Origin: JAWKTT01 sp041398965
GTDB taxonomy: Bacteria; Planctomycetota; Planctomycetia; Planctomycetales; Planctomycetaceae
Reading direction: 5' to 3'
Assembly (NCBI GenBank): GCA_041398965.1
Contig: JAWKTT010000005.1
Span: forward strand, 186,001 to 250,000
Length of the DNA: 64,000 nt
This document shows positions 8,844-16,200 of the stretch, piece after piece. The notes under the pieces were generated by a model that saw only the letters and a program-made list of their open reading frames with translations, had not been told where the DNA came from and searched no databases. Each line of letters opens with the position of its first letter. The first letter of the stretch is position 1. Made by a program: the position numbers and the translations under genes.

Positions 8844-9833
8844 CTACGGCTGTACCAGGACGATTTCCTGGATCGAGATTCCTTTGGTTGGGGCGTCGTC
8901 CGCGATGCGGGTGTCGACGGTGAGGCAGGTGGTCAGGAGGCCCTGCTTGTCGGTTCGGATGTAGCGACGTTCGTGTTCCGGGAGGTCGGCTGAGGCGATC
9001 TTTTCGGCATCGGCGTAGAGGTCATCCAGTGTCACGCCGGGGGCCCCTTGTTTGTGTGTGCCGATCTCTTTGCCCAGTTCAATCCAGCCATTGTCTGCAG
9101 GAGCTTCACCGGGGGGAAGAGGGCGTGGGTTAGCGGAGAACTCCACAAAACGACGCTCAGTCACTTGGTTGTCGCGAACGACGATTGTGGTCACACTTCC
9201 AAACCCGAAGGCACTCGCGAAGCGAACCTTGTAGCTGTAGTTTCCAGAATGTTTCTCCTTGAGCGTCTTCCAGGTTGCGAGCGCCTCGCGGACCTGCTGT
9301 ACCTCTTTCGAGACCGCGGCGTCGCTGGTTCCTGGTGGTGTTGTCTGGGGATTCGTGGCAGATTCGCGTGGACTTTGTCCAGGCTTGTCGCCTCCAAACT
9401 TCACATCATGGGGAACGGCGAACAGAGCAGCATGTTCACGTAGGTCCTTGGTGCGTCCCGGTTGATAAGGGAAAGTCACCCGCTCGACCCCTTGTTCGTC
9501 TCGGGTCACCTGCACTGTCACTCGGTCCTGGCCGGAACCATTCCAGCGGAAGAACGCGAGCCATTCTTTGTCGAAGTCGACTCGTTCGACGATTTCGTCC
9601 AGCACCTTCTTGTCGGTGATGAGTTTCGCGAGTTCCTCGCTGTTCTTCAGAACGATCGGAGTCTTCGGAAAGGTCGGTTCGCCGAATTGCGTCAGCCCGT
9701 CGACGGAAATCTTCCGGGCGACAGAATTGCCATCTCCGGGCTGTTCATCCGCCCCTTCGACGAACGCTCCGGTTGCCGCGAGACAAAGTAATGAGAGTGC
9801 AAGCAGTGACGAGATCGTGGGCAGACGGAACAT
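8844..9833 (-). CDS. Exported hypothetical protein with DUF6174-like C-terminal region
   Basis: The start at 9833 (MFRLPTISSLLALSLLCLAA) has GGGAG nine bases upstream and yields a signal peptide of about 25 residues; the frame extends seven residues further up without a binding site. The mature protein is about 300 residues. Its first part resembles a small domain around DFDKEWLAFFRWNGSGQDRV. After a Pro/Thr-rich linker comes a region beginning SGNYSYKVRF and FGSVTTIVVRDNQV, then LDDLYADAEKI and a C-terminal IQEIVL. This YxY...R / LDDLY pattern resembles DUF6174 proteins, which are exported and of unknown function. No conserved partner lies nearby. Confidence 0.6.
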   Translation of the reverse strand: MFRLPTISSLLALSLLCLAATGAFVEGADEQPGDGNSVARKISVDGLTQFGEPTFPKTPIVLKNSEELAKLITDKKVLDEIVERVDFDKEWLAFFRWNGSGQDRVTVQVTRDEQGVERVTFPYQPGRTKDLREHAALFAVPHDVKFGGDKPGQSPRESATNPQTTPPGTSDAAVSKEVQQVREALATWKTLKEKHSGNYSYKVRFASAFGFGSVTTIVVRDNQVTERRFVEFSANPRPLPPGEAPADNGWIELGKEIGTHKQGAPGVTLDDLYADAEKIASADLPEHERRYIRTDKQGLLTTCLTVDTRIADDAPTKGISIQEIVLVQP

Positions 9834-10094
9834 GAAGGACTCCCTGAATGTCAAAAAGGAAAAGGCGAATCTGATGATTGATGCATCAATGGGTAAGCGT
9901 TTTGTCCCGACGAACGGGAACCGGTGACCAGTCGATCAACATCAGAGAACCGATGGAGGCAACAAGTTCCCAGTTTCTTCCTCATTTGTCTTGATCGTAA
10001 CAAACTTTCGCCAAAGTCTCCTTTCCCTGACTGAGCGAACGGGATATCGTCCCGTCACAGGAGGGCTTTTCCAACTCCGTTCCTAGAGGACATT

Positions 10095-10736
10095 GTGACC
10101 GTTCGGGCGATTATTTTTGACTGTGATGGCACCCTCGTTGACAGTGAGACGCTCGGGAGCATGGTGATGTCCGAATACCTTTCCGAGCTTGGGATGCCTC
10201 TGTCCCCCGAGTGGATTCATCACACATATCGCGGCTCGCGAATGGCCGATTGTGTGGCTGATCTTGGCCATCGTCGAGGCGAGCCACTCCCTCCCGAGTT
10301 TGTTGAAATCCTCCGTCAACGGATGGCAGAGGCAATTCATCGCCAGTTGCAGCCCATGCCGGGAGCGGCAGAACTGCTCAACAGCATCGAACTCCCGATG
10401 GCGGTCGCCTCGAATGGCCCACTCGGTCAAGTTCGGCTGAGTTTGACAGTGACCGGTCTGATCGAACATTTCGGCGAGCGGGTGTTCAGCGCGTATGATG
10501 TCGGAGCTTGGAAGCCCGATCCTCGACTCTTCCTCACCGCAGCCTCGGCTATGCAGTGCAGTCCGGATTCGTGCATCGTCATTGAGGATAGCGATCTGGG
10601 AGTGGCCGCCGCCCGGGCGGCAGGGATGCACGTCTACCATCTCGGGGGACAGACCCCCGCCACTCACCCCGGCGTCACCCCCCTACAACAACTGATCGAC
10701 CTACTCCCCCATCTTGCCCGCCGAGCCGCTTCGTAA
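10095..10736 (+). CDS. HAD-superfamily hydrolase (beta-phosphoglucomutase/GPH-like)
   Basis: A 213-residue HAD subfamily IA protein. Motif I is FDCDGTLVDSE (nucleophile Asp9, acid/base Asp11), motif II is the VASNG stretch at about residue 100, motif III is the Lys in GAWKPDP and motif IV is IEDSDLGVAAARAAGM. The alpha-helical cap lies between residues 18 and 85. These are soluble phosphatases or phosphosugar mutases; the substrate cannot be read from the sequence. Start: GTG at 10095 with GAGGA four bases before it. It stands alone: the upstream gene is on the other strand and the downstream gap is about 370 bp. Confidence 0.85.
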   Translation: MTVRAIIFDCDGTLVDSETLGSMVMSEYLSELGMPLSPEWIHHTYRGSRMADCVADLGHRRGEPLPPEFVEILRQRMAEAIHRQLQPMPGAAELLNSIELPMAVASNGPLGQVRLSLTVTGLIEHFGERVFSAYDVGAWKPDPRLFLTAASAMQCSPDSCIVIEDSDLGVAAARAAGMHVYHLGGQTPATHPGVTPLQQLIDLLPHLARRAAS

Positions 10737-10790
10737 CGGACGACGATCCAAACTCTGTGCAAGAGAGGACTCTCCATGTGCCGGGCATCC

Positions 10791-10838
10791 ATCGTCCGTC
10801 GAGTCCGTCGTCCGTCGAGTCCGTCGTTCGTCGAAACC
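10791..10838. repeat. Three tandem 16-bp repeats
   Basis: Three consecutive units: ATCGTCCGTCGAGTCC, GTCGTCCGTCGAGTCC and GTCGTTCGTCGAAACC. They lie in the 367-bp gap between the HAD gene and the sigma factor gene. The remainder of that gap holds nothing I recognise apart from the presumed sigma-gene promoter. Confidence 0.7.
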
Positions 10839-11103
10839 GGTGAGGGGGACGGACATCGACGTCGGTCGAGCGGAGTGGCCTGGACCGACTTTGGCGCGTC
10901 ACCCCCATCGTGGTGATGAGACAGCAACATTCTCGCGAGTTGTGCCATTCGGCCTTGCACGTTCGTCGTTTCTTTCGACCGGAAGTGCTTGGCGTCAGTG
11001 GAGTTGCAAATTCTTGGACGTGTTGGAATTTTGCGCCAACAGTTTCTCGTGGATCGTCGTACACTGGGTGTGATCGAATCACTGAGGCACCCCGAGGCAT
11101 TGA

Positions 11104-11709
11104 GTGCGACCCCAACAGACTCTACAGCAGGAATCTCTCGACGTTACAGCGGAATCGTCCCGCTGTGACGCCAAGTTGATTGATGCTGCGCGGCGAGGGG
11201 CGGAGGATGCCTTCCGATCACTCGTGCAGAAATACGAACGACGACTTCGGAGCGTGGTGCAGCGTTTCGTCCATGACGCCGATCAGGTGGACGACTTGAT
11301 GCAGGAAACCTTCCTGCGGGTCTACCAGAGTCTCCATCAGTTCGACACGTCGAGACGGTTTGCACCGTGGTTGTTTCAGGTTGGGGTGAACATCACTCTC
11401 GACTTTCTGCGTCGCAAGAAGCGGCGAATCTGGGGCCGATTGTTCTCTCAGGGAACATCCGAAACGGACTACGACCCACCTCAAGCCGACCCCAACGTTC
11501 AACAGGACCTGCAACAAGAAGTTCGTGCCGTTTTGCAACAGGTTCCCGAGAAGTTTCGGACCGTTGTCATCCTGCGTGACCTCGAAAACTTTTCGACTTC
11601 AGAAATTGCCACCATCCTCAAGCGGAAAGAAGCAACCATCCGTTGGCGATTGGCCGAAGGACGCCTCCACTTTCAACACCTCTGGACTCAACGTCAACAC
11701 GACTCGTAA
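11104..11709 (+). CDS. ECF-type RNA polymerase sigma factor
   Basis: About 201 residues with the two ECF domains. Region 2 spans roughly residues 30-105 (DAFRSLVQKYERRLRSVVQR, DDLMQETFLRVYQSL, APWLFQVGVNITLDFLRRKK). Region 4 spans roughly 140-195 (LQQVPEKFRTVVILRDLENF, STSEIATILKRKEATIRWRL). A GTG at 11104 with GAGG seven bases upstream is the likely start; a slightly later start would leave both domains intact. It redirects RNA polymerase to a stress or envelope regulon. The next gene encodes a protein with a zinc-finger anti-sigma motif, so this is probably a sigma/anti-sigma pair that may regulate its own operon. Confidence 0.9.
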   Translation: MRPQQTLQQESLDVTAESSRCDAKLIDAARRGAEDAFRSLVQKYERRLRSVVQRFVHDADQVDDLMQETFLRVYQSLHQFDTSRRFAPWLFQVGVNITLDFLRRKKRRIWGRLFSQGTSETDYDPPQADPNVQQDLQQEVRAVLQQVPEKFRTVVILRDLENFSTSEIATILKRKEATIRWRLAEGRLHFQHLWTQRQHDS

Positions 11710-11778
11710 ATCGCAGGACGACTGCGTTCCGATCGAGAATCGATCGGCGAACACACTTTTTGATGAAATAGACTTTCG

Positions 11779-12270
11779 ATGAAACAGAGTGCGGCTATGA
11801 ACTGTTCGGACTGGAAGCATGATCTTGCCCTCTATGCCGGGGGAGACCTGAGCGATCGCACGCAGGTCGCTGCGGTGCGTCAGCATTTGTCGTCCTGTTC
11901 GGGGTGCCAGCAAGACCTCAAGCGACTCCGTCAATCGTTGACCGCTCTCGCGACTCCCCCCCGAGCCGAGACTTTCGATTCGACAACTTCGGTCTGGAAT
12001 AGTCTCTCGAAGAAGTTGCGACAGTCGCCGCAGGTCACATTGCGTCGACGTCTGATGAACTGGCAAACCCTGGTCCCCGTCGGGTCAATCGCGGCCGCCT
12101 GTCTGGTCGCCCTCGTGACTTGGAGCAACAGTCACAATCAGCCGACGAATACCGAACTTATTCCCGGAGGGATGCTTTCGGTCCCCCAGTTCCCCAGCAC
12201 TAAGCCTCCCAAGAAGACGACGCCTCCTGTCGTCGCTCCCACGGACGATGTCTCTGCGACGGTTCGCTAG
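11779..12270 (+). CDS. Zinc-finger-type anti-sigma factor, single-pass membrane protein
   Basis: A 163-residue protein lying 69 bp after the ECF sigma gene. The N-terminal 50 residues carry the anti-sigma zinc-binding pattern: a Cys near the start (MNCSDW) and HLSSCSGCQ (HxxxCxxC) at about residues 35-43. A single membrane helix follows at about 100-117 (VGSIAAACLVALVTWS), then a short Pro/Thr-rich extracytoplasmic tail. The position and domain order fit a protein that holds the neighbouring sigma factor at the membrane. The tail is too short for a sensor domain. A second in-frame ATG at 11797 (MNCSDW) could be the real start. Confidence 0.8.
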   Translation: MKQSAAMNCSDWKHDLALYAGGDLSDRTQVAAVRQHLSSCSGCQQDLKRLRQSLTALATPPRAETFDSTTSVWNSLSKKLRQSPQVTLRRRLMNWQTLVPVGSIAAACLVALVTWSNSHNQPTNTELIPGGMLSVPQFPSTKPPKKTTPPVVAPTDDVSATVR

Positions 12271-12512
12271 TTCTTGCTTTGCGTCTGCGAATGGTTCGAG
12301 CCGCCGTTAGGTCCCCGATGCTTTCGGCGTGGGCTGTCAACGGAGGTTTCCGGTTGATCGTGTCTTCATTCTGCCCTGTCCGTACGGATCGCTTGGTTAG
12401 TGGATGAGAAGACATCCCAACTATGCAGGAGCCCCCATCAGCGGCGTTGGTCGACGCGCGGCGTCTGCTCGCCAGCATTCGATGCTCCTGCTCCTGTCAG
12501 CGTCTTGGCTGG

Positions 12513-12627
12513 CAGCCTGTTGAAAAACGTGGGACAGGTTTTCCAGTATGACATGGTGCTGTTTGATGTCTCGGCAAGAAAACGTACGAGATGCTCTTGT
12601 CAGATTGGAAATCTGACCCACGGTCGT
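12513..12627 (+). mobile_element. MITE-like dispersed repeat, copy A
   Basis: It begins CAGCCTGTTGAAAAACG and ends TGACCCACGGTCGT, with an internal block containing TGACATGGTGCTGTTTGATG, TCTCGGC and GTACGAGATGCTC. It is about 115 bp, with partly inverted ends and no gene. It matches copies at 47743-47874 (same orientation) and 3134-3415 (opposite, longer). It lies in the gap between the anti-sigma gene and the BlaI promoter. Confidence 0.65.
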
Positions 12628-12665
12628 ATTTGAATGGTGTGCCTGACTCTCAAAATGTTTCAAAC

Positions 12666-12681
12666 TACGAAAACATTCGTT
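12666..12681. promoter_or_regulatory. Predicted BlaI operator 1
   Basis: TACGAAAACATTCGTT has the form TACGA-N6-TCGTT, a near-perfect dyad overlapping the first bases of the -35 box of the blaI promoter. It matches operator 2, 23 bp downstream. Dyads of similar size are the known targets of BlaI/MecI dimers. Confidence 0.55.
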
Positions 12682-12708
12682 GACAACATACGACAGTCTT
12701 CGTAGGAT
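12680..12708 (+). promoter_or_regulatory. Sigma-70-type promoter of the blaI-M56 operon
   Basis: A perfect -35 TTGACA (12680-12685), a 17-bp spacer and a -10-like TAGGAT (12703-12708). The blaI ATG at 12775 lies about 60 bp downstream of the expected start site. Two dyad operators cover the -35 edge and the spacer/-10 edge. Confidence 0.65.
12689..12704. promoter_or_regulatory. Predicted BlaI operator 2
   Basis: TACGACAGTCTTCGTA is a perfect TACGA-N6-TCGTA dyad filling the promoter spacer and touching the -10 box. A repressor bound here would block RNA polymerase. Confidence 0.6.
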
Positions 12709-12774
12709 GGTCGAGGTTGTGAAGGGGGTGATGGGGAAGGGTGAGTGGTGTACTTTTTGACTGAGGGGGATGAA

Positions 12775-13155
12775 ATGGCCGCAAAGTCGCAGTTGCCGAG
12801 GCCGACTGAGTCGGAGTTGGAAATTTTAAGGGTGTTGTGGGAGCGGGGGCCGTCGACTGTGCGGGTGGTGCATGAGTCCCTCGATCGGGAGACCGGATAT
12901 ACGACCGTCCTCAAGCTGATGCAGATCATGGCCGAGAAGGGACTGGTCGACCGAGATGAATCGGAGAGGTCCCATGTCTATCGGGCTCGGGAGAAGCCCG
13001 AGAAGACGCAACGTCAACTGGTGGGCGACCTGATGCAGCGGGCGTTTGGCGGATCGGCTGAGCAACTCATTTTGCAGGCACTTTCTGCTAAGAAACTTTC
13101 CGCAGAGGAGTTGAAAGAGATTCGCAAGCTCATCGATGAACAGGATCCCCGTTAG
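12775..13155 (+). CDS. BlaI/MecI/CopY-family winged-helix repressor
   Basis: The chosen ATG at 12775 (MAAKSQLPRPTESELEILRV) follows GGGGGA at a normal distance; an in-frame GTG at 12745 has none. The protein is about 126 residues, the usual size. The N-terminal winged helix covers residues 8-80 (LEILRVLWERGPSTVRVVHE, GYTTVLKLMQIMAEKGLVDR), and a C-terminal dimerisation helix pair follows (LILQALSAKKLSAEELKEIR). BlaI proteins repress their own operon until a BlaR1/MecR1-type membrane peptidase triggers their cleavage. The next gene encodes such a peptidase, 145 bp downstream, and two matching dyads lie in the promoter. Confidence 0.9.
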   Translation: MAAKSQLPRPTESELEILRVLWERGPSTVRVVHESLDRETGYTTVLKLMQIMAEKGLVDRDESERSHVYRAREKPEKTQRQLVGDLMQRAFGGSAEQLILQALSAKKLSAEELKEIRKLIDEQDPR

Positions 13156-13299
13156 GGGAACGACACCGTTTCGCTCGCTGTTGTCACTGTGGAATCCATC
13201 AGCCCGGACACCAAACAGCAAGCACAACAGACGGACAGGCGGACAGGCAGGCAGACAGCAGCCTGAGGCCCGCGACAGCCCCGCACGTTTTCTATTATC

Positions 13300-16200
13300 G
13301 TGGTGCAAAACATGTTCGAGACAATCATCGCTCACGACATTACTTCTCGACTCGGTTGGACTTTGCTGCATTTCGTCTGGCAAGGGGGGATCATCGGCTT
13401 GTTTGCGGCGATGTTCTTGCGAGTGGTGACGTCGCCGCAGGTTCGATATCGGGGCGGGTTGATGGCATTGGCGTTGATGCTCGCGGTACCAATGGGGACG
13501 TTTCTGACCCTGAACCTTCCCACCCGTTCGAGTGACCAACGACTGACGCAGTTGCGAAAAGATGAGACCGGCTCGTTGCCGAACGATTGGGAAGGAGAAC
13601 GAGCGGGGCTTCCTGAGGCATGGAAATCAGCGAGTGGAGAGGGATCGATCGAGCCGGGGTTGTCGACCGGGGGGGAACGTGATCGACAGGACCGCTTAAC
13701 GGAGGATGCATCTTCTGAGAATGAATCTTTCGCAAGTGTCGATGCTCCGAGTGGACCCGCACTTGCCGACGCATCGCCTTCGATGGCAACACCTCGGCCA
13801 TTACCCGCAGGTTCTGACGTCGGCGCAACAGCGACAGTCGCGAATGCCGAGGCCACATCCTTGAGCGATTCCCTAATGCATGAATCGGGATCATTTTGGG
13901 AGCCGGTGTTACCCGGGGTTGTGCTCGTATGGAGTCTTGGCGTCTTGCTCTTTGCGGCTCGACTCTTCGGGGGCTGGTGTTGCCTGCGGGGTTTGATGCA
14001 GAGGGGGACATCGCCTTTACCAACAGAGTGGATGTCGCGGGTCGATCGGCTGGCAATGAACCTTCGAGTCTCGCGACCGGTGACGTTTCTTGTCTCACAA
14101 ATCGTGCAAGTCCCCGCAACGTTTGGCTGGTGGAGGCCCGTCGTCCTGGTCCCGGCATCGATCCTGACATCGCTCGCTCCGTTAGAAGTCGAGGCTCTAC
14201 TTGCTCACGAACTTGCTCACATTCGTCGAGCAGACTGGTTGGTGAACCTGTTGCAGTGCATTGTCGAAACGCTGTTGTTCTACCACCCTGCGGTCTGGTG
14301 GGTGTCGGGCCAAGTGCGAAAGCATCGGGAGTGTATTTGTGACGACCTCGCGGTCGAAGCGATCGGGGATCGACTCGTCTACACTCGAGCATTGGCGGCT
14401 TTGGTCGAACACGCTTACGTCCCCCGGCTCGTCACTGCTGCGGGGGGACAAGGAGATGTCGTCTCGCGAATTCGACGTCTTCTCGGGGTGACCGAACCGA
14501 CACGTGGCGGCTCTCTCTGGCTCGCCCCGCTCCTGATCCTGTTGGTCGCGTCGACTGTTGCCTTCGCAATGATGGGGAGCGGTACTGACGACTCATCGAA
14601 CACCCCGACTCCCTCCACGACGAGTGCCGCTGAAGAGCCAAAGGAAACCCTGCCCGTCACCAACCCAATTATCCCCAGAGATACAACGACAGGCGGCATC
14701 AACGATCAGCCAAGTCCGACAACGAAGTCCGTCACAATCGTCGGAACAGTCGTCACCCCTGAGGGGAAACCTGTCGCAAATGCTCCGGTCTGGCTGACTC
14801 GACCCTCGCTCGGCTATCGCGAGTTGCCCACTGACTTAGACTGGACCTTCAGCTATTTGTACGGAGAGACGAAGACCGACGAGTCGGGGGCGTTTAAGTT
14901 TGAAGTGACCAATCCCGCGTTGCTAAAGGAGTTTGGACCGCAGGCGACTTCGGGGTTTTTGCGAGAGTTGGTGCCGTGCGATGTGGTGACGGTGGTCGAG
15001 GGTTATGCGGTCAGTTGGCGACACGTCAGCAGTGCAAGGCCGTTCACTCCGCGAACGATTGTGTTGCGAGAGGCGACGACGATTGAAGGGACGGTCGTCG
15101 ACACGGATGGAAAGCCAGTCGTTAATGAACGGGTGTCGCTTGCATACGCATTTCGGCCGGAGCATCTCACGACCCGCAACATCAGCGACCCACACCCGCT
15201 GATCGATCGGGATTTCCTCGGGCTGCATCACATCACGTTCAGCGGCGAATTGTACGAAACACTTTGGAACAATGACTCACCCGCACAGGGCTTGCCGTGG
15301 GAACTCGGCGTGATGCATCGCTTCCTCGAAGCGACCTCCGCCACCACGGACGAGGATGGACATTTCAAACTCAAAGTCGCGCCCAAGGGTCTGACATGTC
15401 TGCTGTACACAGCAGCAGAACTGGGGATGCAGGAGTCGACATTCAAAGACGGAGAGCGGCATCGTGTCTACACGACCGCCAGTGGTTACCGGCGGCAGAC
15501 GATCGCCGCAAACCCTGACGTTACAGCTCCGACGCAGATTCTGCACAAGGATGCTTCCCATGCCGAACTGACGATTCAGCCGAATCCGGTGAAGATCGAG
15601 ACTTACAAACTTCACAACGACTCGAACATCTCCCTGCGGGTGGTCTATGACGACACCGGCAAACCGGCCGCGGGGGCCAGTCTGCCGCAATGGGAGCGTC
15701 TCGTTCCCGCCGCAGAGACTCCCGTCACCGATGCTGATGGACGAATGACCATCCCCCGGCCCAACTACTCGCAGGTCGTCCTCATTCCCCCGAAAGACGC
15801 GACGGGCTACGTTCAGACCACCGCCTCGACGGCAGATGGGTCACTCGGCTGGAAGGACGGGGTTCTCGAGGTTCGGCTCAAGCGAGGTGCGGTCATCCAG
15901 GGGATGGTCGTCGATGAAGAGACCCGCGAGGGAGTGGCCGGAGTGCCGGTTGTGGTGCGACGTGTCGACCCCAACGGCGGACATCGTTGGGCGATCCCTG
16001 TCGAGCGGGGGATCAGCCAGAAAGATGGAACCTTCGAGTTGACGGTCTCGCCGGGGGAATGGCAAGTCATGGCGGGGGGACCGGTCAATGGTTGGGTCTT
16101 TCAAGATTGGAAGTCCCCCCTGACTCCGAGCAACGCACCTAGTCAGGAGACGTCATTTGGCATGAACGTCGTCGCGACGGTCGACAAGCCGCAAGAAGTC

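Noticed and set aside
10791..10838. Possible CRISPR array
   Set aside because: The three units are directly adjacent 16-mers with no spacers and no cas genes nearby, so this is a simple tandem repeat.
12745..12774. Upstream GTG start for blaI
   Set aside because: No binding site precedes it, whereas the ATG at 12775 follows a GGGGGA and gives the usual family length.
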